IMG/VR virus record: IMGVR_UViG_3300034102_000353
Span: 1 to 22,365 of that record
Length of the DNA stretch: 22,365 bases
DNA from: a virus
Reading direction: 5' to 3' (one strand)
Positions 6,541 through 15,880 of this stretch are shown piece after piece (position 1 is the stretch's first letter; every line of letters starts with the position of its first letter). The translations under genes and the position numbers were made by a program. The notes beneath the pieces are model-generated. The model was not told where the DNA came from and did not search any database. It worked only from the letters and a program-made list of their open reading frames with translations.

Positions 6541-7110
6541 ATGACAACGCTGGCTGCTTATCAAGGAGATGGTTGGTCTGTAATCGGTTGCGATTCTAGA
6601 GCATCCGATGAGAGTGGTCGTCCTATGACGATTGCTACACACAAGATTACCGAAAACAATGGTTATCTAATTGCTGGTTCTGGTGCTAGTCGTGGTTCTA
6701 ACATTTTGCAGTTTGGCTGGAAGCCACCTAAACCAACTAGGTTAGAAGACTTAGATTTGTTTATGACGCAAAAGTTTATACCTGCAATGCGTAAAGTTTT
6801 TATAGATGCAGGTTATGACATGAAAGAAGACGGGGATGCAGCAGCGCAGGATTCAGATTTTATTATCAGCATACATGGAACTATTTATCCTATCTTTGAG
6901 GATTATTCTTGGGACCGTGATATCCGTGGTATTTATTATGGTGGGAGCGGTGGCGATGTTGCTTTGGGAGTTATGGAGGCTTTACATATTGATAAAGCGA
7001 AAACTCCAGAACAAGCGGAAAAAATAATTCGTAGAGCAATTGAAGTTGCTTGCATGTGGGACATCTATACAAGTGCACCAATCATAACAAAGATTCAGTA
7101 CGCAAAATGA
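6541..7110 (+). CDS. Proteasome-beta/HslV-like Ntn-hydrolase, candidate maturation protease
   Basis: A 189-residue protein with strong proteasome/HslV features. After removal of Met1 the chain would begin with Thr2 (MTTLAAY), the expected N-terminal nucleophile. GCDSRAS supplies Asp18 and Arg20, equal to Asp17 and Arg19 of mature beta subunits. THK supplies Lys35, near the catalytic Lys33 position. IYYGGSGGDVALGVMEAL (131-148) closely resembles the HslV IGSGGNYALAAA segment. It lies between portal and scaffold/capsid genes with a good ribosome binding site (GGTAGGGG), where many phages carry a prohead protease. Self-assembly and the target, perhaps scaffold or internal head proteins, are inference. 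No partner ATPase is seen in the window. Confidence 0.85.
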   Translation: MTTLAAYQGDGWSVIGCDSRASDESGRPMTIATHKITENNGYLIAGSGASRGSNILQFGWKPPKPTRLEDLDLFMTQKFIPAMRKVFIDAGYDMKEDGDAAAQDSDFIISIHGTIYPIFEDYSWDRDIRGIYYGGSGGDVALGVMEALHIDKAKTPEQAEKIIRRAIEVACMWDIYTSAPIITKIQYAK

Positions 7111-7385
7111 GTGAGAAGTTCAGGGAGAAAATAGAGCAAGCACTAAGAGTTCTAATAGAGGAAGACCCTGAAGGGTCTAACTACATCTGCGCTAACTGGC
7201 TAATAATTACAGAATGGGCAGATTATGATGGAACTCGCTACTTGCATACGGAAGTGTCAGAAGCAATGACACCTTGGAATGCTTATGGCATGATGCGTAT
7301 GGCCAAGGAATACAATAAAGAATCCTTTGGTGAGCCACCAGCAGATGAAGACGATGAATTAATGGAAGATGAAGGAGATGAGTAA
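7107..7385 (+). CDS. Small acidic conserved phage protein
   Basis: A 92-residue protein starting at an ATGA overlap with the Ntn-hydrolase gene; an in-frame ATG at 7050 lies inside that gene and is not preferred. The sequence combines an N-terminal helix (FREKIEQALRVLIEE), a tryptophan-rich beta-like core (ANWLIITEWADYDGTRYLHT) and a strongly acidic tail (DEDDELMEDEGDE). Its pattern recalls small conserved actinobacteriophage proteins of unknown function encoded near the portal. No catalytic motif is apparent. Confidence 0.8.
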   Translation: MSEKFREKIEQALRVLIEEDPEGSNYICANWLIITEWADYDGTRYLHTEVSEAMTPWNAYGMMRMAKEYNKESFGEPPADEDDELMEDEGDE

Positions 7386-7837
7386 TGACAACTGCACCAG
7401 AAGGACGTGGTGGCTATCGTGCGCCGTCTAACCCTGCACCAGTTTCAGGCCCTGGCGCTCTTTCTCAGCGCACTGACGGGGCACCAACACAAGGTGCCAA
7501 GTACATCTCAGGCCTACCATACGGACAGGGACAGCAAACCTACTCAAATCAAGTAGCAGCACCAATGGCTGGAAATACTATGAGTTCTAGCGCAATGGGT
7601 GATTCAGGTTTAGTTCAAATGGAAATGCCAACAGAATTAATGGCACCCACTCAACGTCCTGGTGAACCAATTACTGCTGGTATAGATATTGGCGAAGGCC
7701 CTGGTTCAGAAGCGCTTAATTTACCAGCACGGCAAGCATCCCTTGCCTCTACGTTACAACAGTTAATTCAATACGACCCAACGGGCGAGGCTGAACTTGC
7801 ATATCGTATGATTGTTGATAACGGAAGTATGGGTTAA
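7385..7837 (+). CDS. Gly/Pro-rich protein with VSGPGALS motif
   Basis: A 150-residue protein joined to both neighbours by TAATG overlaps. The N-terminal half is Gly/Pro/Gln/Ser-rich and probably disordered, with the phrase 'SNPAPVSGPGALSQRTDG' at about 15-32, which I recall as recurrent in hypothetical proteins of actinobacteriophages. The C-terminal part (about 105-150) is a likely short helical domain (ASLASTLQQLIQYDPTGEAE). No function is known to me. Its coupling to the giant gene that follows suggests a virion or assembly role. Confidence 0.8.
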   Translation: MTTAPEGRGGYRAPSNPAPVSGPGALSQRTDGAPTQGAKYISGLPYGQGQQTYSNQVAAPMAGNTMSSSAMGDSGLVQMEMPTELMAPTQRPGEPITAGIDIGEGPGSEALNLPARQASLASTLQQLIQYDPTGEAELAYRMIVDNGSMG

Positions 7838-10800
7838 TGTCTCAACAACTTAACTATATTGTCGCAAAGACAAGCCCAAACATTTACGCTGCGGCTAAGC
7901 AGGCTAATCTTAAGCCAGAACAAGTTAATCAAATTGAACAGTACAGTTGGACTGTTGACAAAAACAAAAGTTTGTCACGCCTAAAAGTAGATGATGCGCG
8001 TAAACAGTTTGTTGGATTAGACCCTGATGTTCAAGAGATGCTTAAGTTTCTTTATCCTAATGCTGACTACACAAAAGAAGCACCAGATACTTTAGATAAT
8101 ACTTTAAAAGTTGGTAAGATTGTGGCTACAGGTTTAGCAAGCCCACTCATTACAACATTTAAAGCCCTTGGTGCGTGGAATCGTGTTATTAATACCCCAT
8201 ACCTAGTAGCACGACAGGTTGCACAGGGCGAAGGTTTATTTAATAAACAAACATTTACAGATGCCTGGGACGGACGTAGAATATTTGACCATGGTGCTCT
8301 TACTACAGCAATCAAGGCCCACGGTAATGCTAAGGTTGAGGTAGCAAAAGGTTTAATTGCTGGTAAAACACCTGGCGAAATTATTAAAGCCTATGGACAA
8401 GTAGATGAAGACCTACTTTCTGCTATTCAAGAAGCATACAACAATGAAGAAAAGTTTAAAATAGTACTTGATGATGTTAAGTACTCTCAGGTTAGCCCTG
8501 GTCGTGACATTGCTCGTGCTATATATGGCACAAAAGAGGGAGATGTAGACTGGCGTACTCGTAAAACCTCTGGTGCTATTGATTTTATGTATCAGATTGT
8601 AATTGACCCATTATCATGGATGACTGGTGGTACCAGTAAACTTGCTACTGCTGCATCTAAAGTTCCATTTTATGGTCGTTTTGTTAAGGCTGCCCAAAAA
8701 ACTAATGGCGACTTTATGGCTGAGTCAATCCGCAAGCATGGTGGTTATGGTGTTGAGGATACCTTTAATAAGTTTCCAGATGTACGCAAGCACTGGGATG
8801 AAGAAATTGGCAAATCTGTTCAAAAATATATTGATGCCCAAGGCGATTATGCTAAAGGACAGGTATATCGCGAGATTGCAGAACAATATCCAGGACATGC
8901 AAATCGTTCTTGGGTAGCACTACTAGCCCGTAATGGTGTTGTTGATGCACAATCTGCTATCCAGTACTTTGGTAAAGATGTAGATGCTGCCAAGAAGTTA
9001 CTATCAGGCCGTGTAGATGGTATGCAGTACTATCGTAATGGCATTCCTACCTCACGTAACCAACGTCAGATTGGTTCTAGATTTGGTGCAAAGGTTAATG
9101 AGTTTTTAAATCCTAAGTACACAGAAGAAGAAGGCGATGCCGCATGGGCAGCGCTTACAAAAGTTGGACCAGAAGATGCTAACTATGTTTCTCCTGAAGT
9201 AAAAGAACTAGAAAAGTTTTATAAGGGTATTTCCTTAAAGGAAAAAACAGCCCGTGCAATGAGCAGAACACCACAGAATCGTTCTATCCGTATTGGCGAT
9301 AAAGCAGTTGAAACTGCAGATGTATTTTACGATACAGTTCGATTAGTTTTACCTGCAGATTTATCCGATATGCTTACACACAGATTTGTTAACTCAACCG
9401 CAGATGAACAGGTACAAGTTCTTCGTAGCGTTTATACAGCAATAATGCAGAAGGCTGGCCTTGAGGGCCACCCTAAGGGTAAAGAGTTAATTGAACAGAC
9501 TTTAAAGTCTAAATTTGGTGATGTAGAGGGTATGTCTATTGTTACACAACTAGATATTCCTACTCACCTAACTGGTAAGGTTAAAGGCGCTGGATTAAGA
9601 GTTACTGACGGCTTTCAGCATTACGAAACTAATGGTGTTATTCATCCATTTCAAGAAACTAATGCAATTGGAAACCTTGACTATCAGTTAATCGCACAAA
9701 CAGCCTATGAAATAAAAAGCAAAAAGAATTTTGTTATGGCTGTAGGTAAAGGTGCTACATCATCAAAGTTTAGTTCTGAGTTTGTAAACTTTTGGTCTAT
9801 ATTTACATTATTCCCACGCTTGGGTGTACGCTCTGCAATTGACGAAGGCGTAATGTTTATGCTTACTGCACCCGCCAAAGATATTTTTGATGTCTTGCGT
9901 GGCAAGGGTGCACGTATGGGTAAAGTTGCTACTGCTGCAACTGGTTCTAAAAGCACAGAAGGTTTTAAAGCAATACTCCGCTCAAAACTTGAGATGGATA
10001 AGGTTTCAGAATCCATTGATGTTCCTACACGTGTTGCTATACGTAAACAAATTGCTGAAAATAAAGGCATTTCAGAAGAGCAAGTTAGAAATATTGAACT
10101 AGCGCTTGCTACCGCACATCATGCAAATCAACTGTTTCCATCTAAACTAGATGGCGATGACTTAAACTACTTTATGCAGGCTTTATCTCTTAACGGAAAT
10201 GTTCTTGCTGGTTCAGCAGCATCTATCGTAAGCCGTGCTTCTTTAAGTTCCCGTAATGCTCCTGAAATTGCAGAAGAGTTACTTCCAATAAGCAAGTTTG
10301 ATGCAATGTTAAGAGAATCAGACCTTGTTTCTGGAAGAAAAGGAACTGTAGTAGATACCCGCGATATTGAAAAGGCTGAGTCTTTAGGAGAGCATGCACT
10401 TGCTAAGGTTCACTTTGAAAACTGGGGCAAGCGTTTTTACGGAAACTCTCGTAAAATTAAAGGTAAAGAACAGAACCTATTTTATAATCCAGTAACTGTT
10501 TTCTTTGATAACAATGCACTCAAAACTGAAAAAGATTTTGAAATTGCAGTAGATACATTGCTTCGACAGGTTGGCATTGGCAAGAACAAACCACTTGCTA
10601 ATGTTGTCGGTAAAGAAACAATGGATTTATTAGATGGTCAACTTACCTATGTAGTAGATGATGCTGAAGCCTTGGCTGATTTCTTAACTATGTCAAGTTT
10701 ACGCACTACTCAATTGCGTCAAAATGGTATATCAGAAATTGAAATTGCTCGTGACCAAATTACACGTGCATTACTTGATATGTATTCGGCATTCCATGGC

Positions 10801-12966
10801 AAGGGTAATAACTTTAATAGAAAACTATTTCGTTTAATCCGTACTAGATATAAGGAAATGGGCGAAAAAGCCTCTTATGGTCAAGCAGCACAGTCAGTTG
10901 ATTTTGAGGATTTTGTTAAACTAACTAAAGGTATGCAGCCAGAAGGCAAAATGTTTACCATGTTAGATATTGATAGTATTACAGATACAGAAACTGCCCT
11001 AAAAAAACTTGGCAATAACATGATGGAAATTATGGATAACCAAGTTACGGGTATTTTACGTCAGCCAGCAATTATGGCTAGTTACTTGCGTATCCGCAAG
11101 AACCTTTCTGGCTTAGAAAAGCAGCACTATGATGACTTACTTTCTGCACAGATTCGTTTCTTTAAAGAAGAAGGCATTCCTCTTGGCGGTGTTAAGTACT
11201 ACAAGAAAGATGGAACACCAGTAACGCATCTAGATAATGCTAAAGAAAACATTAACGAGATAGTTAATAAGAAGTTTACTGAACTTGCTATTCAAGATGC
11301 AGCAGATACAGTATTAAAGTTTGCTGATAACCCTAACATCCGCTCTAACTTTGCTTTATCTGCACGTAACGTAGGTCGTTTCTACCGTGCTACTGAAGAT
11401 TTTTGGCGCCGTATGTACCGCATGAAGGATGCAAAACTACGTGTTGCATATCGTATGCGTTTAGCACATACGGGTATGGATGCTAATGGCGATGTTTATG
11501 AAGACGCAGATGGTCAGCCATATGTAATGATGCCTATGGATGACATCATCTTTAAGACAGTTGATAGTGTAGTTCGCACTCTTAGTCCTGGTACTCCGTC
11601 ATTTAAGCAGCCATTGTTTAATGACTTTACATTTAAACTATCTTTGGCTAACCCTTCATTTAGCCCAGATGCTGGTCAGCCTACCCTATCTGGTCCAATT
11701 GGAGCGCTCAGCGTTCTTACAATGAAATCAATTCTTGGCCAAACAGGTTCAACGGGTAAGCGTATTGGTGAAGAATTAGATAACTACGCACTAGGAAACA
11801 TTGGCGACAATATTGATATTGTTCGTGCTGTAGTTCCAGCATCATTGCAGAAGGTATATGCAATGCTTCCTGTAAATGAAAAGTCTCGTCAGGAATCAAC
11901 GGCTGCTATGCAGGCTATTGCTTTCAATGCAGCAGCAGGTAATGCTCCTGGTCCAGACTCTACTCCAGAAGAGCGGTACGAATACCTAAAGAATATCCGT
12001 ATCTCAGCACACAATGTAATGGTTATGCGTTCAGTTTTAGGACTTGTTTCTCCATTTACTGCAACCACACAGGAAAGCAAGAACGTACCAGACTATCTAC
12101 TTAATGTAGGTATCACAGGTTTACGTCCTGAGTTCTATGATTTAGTTAACGCAGTAACTCAGCGTTATGGTGGAGATGTTCAGAATCCATATGACTTGGC
12201 TATTGCTACATTTGTTGGACAGAATCCAAACAAGATTATCTACACAGTATCTCGTGATGATAAGCAGACTAATGTAATCATTAACAAGACTAAGGATATG
12301 AAAGATTGGTATATCTCTAATAAAAACTTAGTTGATACCTATGGAGAATCAGCCTTTATCTTTGCTCCGCATACTGGAGATTTTGATGCATCAAGTTACG
12401 CATGGCTTGAAGCAGCAGGTTATATTAAGAATAAAGATGTTGAACAGTACTATATGGATGTAATGATTTCCCGTGATAAGCAGGCTTACTTTAATATTAC
12501 CCGTGATGAAAAGGAAGCACTTGCTAATACTGTAAGCACAACAGGTCGTAAGGCAATTATTACTGCGGCTACTAACCAACGTAATGCTATGAAACTAGCA
12601 AACCCATTTCTTGAAGCGGCAATTACTGGCGGAGGAAATGAGATTGCAACTGAGCAGAATATGTTTATTAATATCGAGGCTATCTTAAAGGATGTTAACA
12701 TTCCTATGCAGGCTGGTACCAGAAGTAAGATGCTAATCCTTGCTAATCAAATTCGTAATTTTATTAACATTTCTACTGACCCAAAACTACGTGATTCTGT
12801 TAACTTTGCAGAACTAAAGCGTGACCGCAAAGAAGAAATTCAAGGATTAATTGAACAATTTATTGAAGGAGATATGGTGATTAAGGAAGCAAACAGGGCT
12901 GTGTTCCAAGCAATCCTTGATTACTACTCACGTGAAACATACTCAGCAGTTGTGAAGGGTTACTAA
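7837..12966 (+). CDS. Giant 1709-residue protein, probable internal virion or ejection protein
   Basis: The largest gene of the window, starting in a TAATG overlap. The protein is mostly predicted helical, with charged helices interrupted by hydrophobic stretches at about 91-114 (IVATGLASPLITTF), 245-275 (MYQIVIDPLSWMTGG), 649-680 (FVNFWSIFTLFPRLG, GVMFMLTAPA) and near 1390 (MVMRSVLGLVSPFTA). No polymerase, lysozyme or protease motif stands out. Length, helical character and neighbours suggest a structural protein carried in the head or injected with DNA, as large internal proteins of podoviruses are. Its position before the scaffold gene is unlike T7. A tape measure is less likely because no tail genes surround it. 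Confidence 0.8.
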   Translation: MSQQLNYIVAKTSPNIYAAAKQANLKPEQVNQIEQYSWTVDKNKSLSRLKVDDARKQFVGLDPDVQEMLKFLYPNADYTKEAPDTLDNTLKVGKIVATGLASPLITTFKALGAWNRVINTPYLVARQVAQGEGLFNKQTFTDAWDGRRIFDHGALTTAIKAHGNAKVEVAKGLIAGKTPGEIIKAYGQVDEDLLSAIQEAYNNEEKFKIVLDDVKYSQVSPGRDIARAIYGTKEGDVDWRTRKTSGAIDFMYQIVIDPLSWMTGGTSKLATAASKVPFYGRFVKAAQKTNGDFMAESIRKHGGYGVEDTFNKFPDVRKHWDEEIGKSVQKYIDAQGDYAKGQVYREIAEQYPGHANRSWVALLARNGVVDAQSAIQYFGKDVDAAKKLLSGRVDGMQYYRNGIPTSRNQRQIGSRFGAKVNEFLNPKYTEEEGDAAWAALTKVGPEDANYVSPEVKELEKFYKGISLKEKTARAMSRTPQNRSIRIGDKAVETADVFYDTVRLVLPADLSDMLTHRFVNSTADEQVQVLRSVYTAIMQKAGLEGHPKGKELIEQTLKSKFGDVEGMSIVTQLDIPTHLTGKVKGAGLRVTDGFQHYETNGVIHPFQETNAIGNLDYQLIAQTAYEIKSKKNFVMAVGKGATSSKFSSEFVNFWSIFTLFPRLGVRSAIDEGVMFMLTAPAKDIFDVLRGKGARMGKVATAATGSKSTEGFKAILRSKLEMDKVSESIDVPTRVAIRKQIAENKGISEEQVRNIELALATAHHANQLFPSKLDGDDLNYFMQALSLNGNVLAGSAASIVSRASLSSRNAPEIAEELLPISKFDAMLRESDLVSGRKGTVVDTRDIEKAESLGEHALAKVHFENWGKRFYGNSRKIKGKEQNLFYNPVTVFFDNNALKTEKDFEIAVDTLLRQVGIGKNKPLANVVGKETMDLLDGQLTYVVDDAEALADFLTMSSLRTTQLRQNGISEIEIARDQITRALLDMYSAFHGKGNNFNRKLFRLIRTRYKEMGEKASYGQAAQSVDFEDFVKLTKGMQPEGKMFTMLDIDSITDTETALKKLGNNMMEIMDNQVTGILRQPAIMASYLRIRKNLSGLEKQHYDDLLSAQIRFFKEEGIPLGGVKYYKKDGTPVTHLDNAKENINEIVNKKFTELAIQDAADTVLKFADNPNIRSNFALSARNVGRFYRATEDFWRRMYRMKDAKLRVAYRMRLAHTGMDANGDVYEDADGQPYVMMPMDDIIFKTVDSVVRTLSPGTPSFKQPLFNDFTFKLSLANPSFSPDAGQPTLSGPIGALSVLTMKSILGQTGSTGKRIGEELDNYALGNIGDNIDIVRAVVPASLQKVYAMLPVNEKSRQESTAAMQAIAFNAAAGNAPGPDSTPEERYEYLKNIRISAHNVMVMRSVLGLVSPFTATTQESKNVPDYLLNVGITGLRPEFYDLVNAVTQRYGGDVQNPYDLAIATFVGQNPNKIIYTVSRDDKQTNVIINKTKDMKDWYISNKNLVDTYGESAFIFAPHTGDFDASSYAWLEAAGYIKNKDVEQYYMDVMISRDKQAYFNITRDEKEALANTVSTTGRKAIITAATNQRNAMKLANPFLEAAITGGGNEIATEQNMFINIEAILKDVNIPMQAGTRSKMLILANQIRNFINISTDPKLRDSVNFAELKRDRKEEIQGLIEQFIEGDMVIKEANRAVFQAILDYYSRETYSAVVKGY

Positions 12967-14462
12967 TGCCAGTTAGCAAACAAGATAAAGAATTTCTTAA
13001 TTATGCAATTAAAAATCTTGATAAGGGTGCAGATACAGAAATTTCTAATAGTGATAGGAATTTTTTTCCTGGGTCAAAGTATATTACCGATAAGCATAAA
13101 ACATATGGCGACCTTTATGCTGCTGCTACAAAACAATTTAAATCATCAGGCGGAACTGATTTAGAAATTGGTAAATTAAGATTTGGTCCTAACTATAAAC
13201 CTACCTCTCCTGAACCTATGTCACCAGATGTTTCTGGTGGTTTAGTTACAGACCCATTAGGTCGTTTGATTGCCGAAAAGGGCCTTGTTGTAGATACAGA
13301 TGAAGATGGCAACACAACCCTCAAGGGTAAAGATGGAGAAGTATTTTTATTTGTAGATACATATAAAGATACTTTTGGCAAAACAGTAACACGTGTTAAT
13401 GCTTCACCAGATTATAATGAAATTGCAAACAAAGCCATTGTTTTTTATCAGACAAGTCCTGGTGGTGTTAATGTACTATTTGATTCTTTATACAAGAAGA
13501 GTCTTATTACTAAAGAAACCTATGATACTAAGAATATCTCTGCCCCAGATTTTAAAAAGGGATTGCAATATGCAATTAGGCAGTATGGTATTTCAGCCCT
13601 TGATGCTAGAAAGTATAACAAAACCTACACTGTAGGAACTTTAGGAGATTACTTATCTGGTAACGCACTACCAAATACTGGTGGGGCTGGTGGTACATCT
13701 ACTGATTATCGCCGTCAAGAAACTACTCGTCCAGATTCAGATGAAGAAGCAAATCGTTTTGCTATAGAAAACATTGGTCGCAATGCTACCAAGGCTGAAA
13801 AGGATGCTTACTTTGCAACGCTTAATGCAGCAGAAAAGAAAGCGGTAGTTAAGTCAACTACAACTAGTGGTGGTTCATCACGAAGTGGTGTAGACAGTGG
13901 TTCGTTTATTGACCAGACTGATAAGACTTTAATGCTGGGAAAGATTTTTGCTAACTCTATTCAGGGTTCTGACCTAGATACTATTGTTAAGTCTGGGGCT
14001 GGAGCAGCACAGGCTATTAATAGTATTAAAACCTATGCTAAGCGTTATGGTATTAATTACTCAGATGAACAAGCAATGGCAATAGTAGTAGAAAACATGA
14101 AGTCTGGAAAAGACTTAACATCTACTCAGGCTAAGATTCAAAAGTTATCAAAGATAAAGTATAGCAACCTTTCAGATTTTATTGATGACGATACATCTGT
14201 TGAAGATATTGCAGCGGAAACAATCTATAAAGTTTCTCAATTAACTGGTATTCCTTATAAGTCTTTGTCTGTTAATAACTCAGTAGTTGCTAAGGCTCTT
14301 TCTAATAATGGAAAGCCTGGAGTTATGACGGAAGCAGAGATTAGTTATTTAGTTAAGACAGACCCAGAAACTAAGAGTCTATGGTTAAAGACACCAGCGG
14401 CTAAAGAAGAAGCATCAGGATATGCAAATGATATTCTACGTATGTTTGGATTGAGGGCATAG
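12966..14462 (+). CDS. Structural protein of unknown function (498 aa)
   Basis: Begins in a TAATG overlap with the giant gene and ends in a TAGTG overlap with the next. Residues about 1-70 are a charged helical region. A Ser/Thr/Gly-rich linker with GGAGGTSTDYRRQETT lies at about 237-252, and TTTSGGSSRSG near 300. The C-terminal third is helical and ends with 'WLKTPAAKEEASGYANDILR'. The layout of helical domains joined by flexible linkers and the coupling to the giant gene suggest a partner virion protein. No enzymatic motif was seen. Confidence 0.75.
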   Translation: MPVSKQDKEFLNYAIKNLDKGADTEISNSDRNFFPGSKYITDKHKTYGDLYAAATKQFKSSGGTDLEIGKLRFGPNYKPTSPEPMSPDVSGGLVTDPLGRLIAEKGLVVDTDEDGNTTLKGKDGEVFLFVDTYKDTFGKTVTRVNASPDYNEIANKAIVFYQTSPGGVNVLFDSLYKKSLITKETYDTKNISAPDFKKGLQYAIRQYGISALDARKYNKTYTVGTLGDYLSGNALPNTGGAGGTSTDYRRQETTRPDSDEEANRFAIENIGRNATKAEKDAYFATLNAAEKKAVVKSTTTSGGSSRSGVDSGSFIDQTDKTLMLGKIFANSIQGSDLDTIVKSGAGAAQAINSIKTYAKRYGINYSDEQAMAIVVENMKSGKDLTSTQAKIQKLSKIKYSNLSDFIDDDTSVEDIAAETIYKVSQLTGIPYKSLSVNNSVVAKALSNNGKPGVMTEAEISYLVKTDPETKSLWLKTPAAKEEASGYANDILRMFGLRA

Positions 14463-15763
14463 TGGCAAAGAAACTTACAGCAGCACAGAAAGCAGCAGCA
14501 GCAAAAGCAGCAGCAAAAAAGAAAAAAGATGATGCTTATGCTGCCTACCTTGCTAACCCAATTACTAGCCCAAATGACCCACGCATTGGTATTAATGCTG
14601 GTAGAGCACCTGCAAGAACTGATAGCGCACCAGCAACAACAGACACTGGAAGTAAAACAGTTTTTCCTAAAGCAGGAACAATATTAAAATACAAGCCAGG
14701 AAAAACTGGTTTTCGTATTGCCGTATATGCTGACGGTGCAGGTGGAGAGTTTGAAGGCGGACAAGAAGTAGACCCAGATTATTCAGGTGGCGAAGGTGGA
14801 GATGACACTGACGTTACTCTTGTCTCTACAGAAAAAGATGAATATGGCAATGTTGTTGCTTTTTATTCTAATAAAACTTCAAAGATTGTTCTTCCTTCTG
14901 GAAGAAAATACAAGAGTACTGTAGATGAAGATGCTTATGAAATTCTTAGACTTACTTTTAAAGAGTATGGTTTAGATGATGCTGAAATATTAAAAGAAAT
15001 ACAAGGATATATGGAGCGTGGTTTTGGCTCTGAGCGTGCGGGTTTAGAATTAAGAAAGACTACAGCATACACAACTAGATTTTCTGGCAATGAAGCACGC
15101 CGTGCTGCTGGACTTAATGTCCTATCAGAAGATGCTTACCTACAACTAGAAGATGCTTATAAAGAAACTCTTCGTGTATATGGTCTACAAGGATACTTTG
15201 GAACAGACCGCAAAACAGCACAGTCTAAAATGGGTGAACTCATTGGTAATGATATTAATGCACCAGAATTTAAAGACAGAATTAATACAGTAGTAACACG
15301 AGTTAACAATGCTGACCCTAATATTAAGGCTACCCTAAAAGGTTTCTACAATATTACCGATACAGATTTAGTTAAATACTTCCTTAGTCCTAAAGAAAAT
15401 CTACCTAGGTTGCAAGAGAAGGTGACTGCAGCAGAAATTGGTAACGAAGCACTTAAGCAGAACTTAGTAACAAGTGTAACTAGTGCTGAAAATCTTGCTA
15501 AGTTGGGCATTACCCAAAAGGAAGCCCGTGAAGGATATTCAGAAATTTCACAAGTACTTCCTACTGCCTCAAAACTTGGGCAGATTTATGGTGAAGAAGG
15601 AATTAATTATACTCAGACAACCGCAGAAGAAGAACGCTTTGGAGAACTTGAGTCTGCAAGACGTAAGCGTTTAAGACTAGAAGGAAAAGAAATAGGAACC
15701 TTTAGTGGTTCATCTGGTGTTGCCCGTGGCGCACTAGGAAGCAGTAACAGCGGTAAATTCTAA
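14462..15763 (+). CDS. Structural protein with Lys/Ala-rich N-terminus (433 aa)
   Basis: Starts with GTG inside a TAGTG overlap. The first 28 residues are an H1-like Lys/Ala stretch (MAKKLTAAQKAAAAKAAAKK), like the basic proteins elsewhere in the window. A short beta-rich Gly/Asp segment (about 60-140) follows, then a long helical domain (about 150-400). The C-terminus (ARRKRLRLEGKEIGTFSGSS, then GVARGALGSS) has a form I associate with phage structural proteins. It is the third member of the coupled large-gene trio. The exact function is unknown; DNA-contacting internal virion protein is an inference from the N-terminus. Confidence 0.75.
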   Translation: MAKKLTAAQKAAAAKAAAKKKKDDAYAAYLANPITSPNDPRIGINAGRAPARTDSAPATTDTGSKTVFPKAGTILKYKPGKTGFRIAVYADGAGGEFEGGQEVDPDYSGGEGGDDTDVTLVSTEKDEYGNVVAFYSNKTSKIVLPSGRKYKSTVDEDAYEILRLTFKEYGLDDAEILKEIQGYMERGFGSERAGLELRKTTAYTTRFSGNEARRAAGLNVLSEDAYLQLEDAYKETLRVYGLQGYFGTDRKTAQSKMGELIGNDINAPEFKDRINTVVTRVNNADPNIKATLKGFYNITDTDLVKYFLSPKENLPRLQEKVTAAEIGNEALKQNLVTSVTSAENLAKLGITQKEAREGYSEISQVLPTASKLGQIYGEEGINYTQTTAEEERFGELESARRKRLRLEGKEIGTFSGSSGVARGALGSSNSGKF

Positions 15764-15880
15764 ATTCCCTAGACGGACCTACCAGCCCCGTCAGGCGTAA
15801 AAGTCTGGGAGCAGAAGCCAACCAAGTATCCCCTTATCTGGTTGTGGTCTGCGACAACTACTAACGAAGGGTGATGTTGC
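15764..15880 (+). other. Structured leader before the scaffold and capsid genes
   Basis: This 117-bp gap is the longest in the plus-strand block. It holds GACGG/CCGTC (15772-15776 and 15788-15792) and CAACCA/TGGTTG (15819-15824 and 15839-15844), and ends in a GAAGGG ribosome binding site before the scaffold ATG. I see no matched -35/-10 pair and no T-run. It may be an untranslated leader, processing site or non-standard promoter that raises scaffold and capsid expression. Confidence 0.35.

Noticed and set aside
7050-7106. Longer N-terminus of the acidic 92-residue protein
   Set aside because: It would overlap the Ntn-hydrolase coding end by 61 bases; the ATGA overlap at 7107 fits the style of the operon.
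9705-10070. Long antisense ORF inside the giant gene
   Set aside because: The plus frame is continuous over 1709 codons with overlaps at both ends; the opposite ORF has no start signal or family resemblance.
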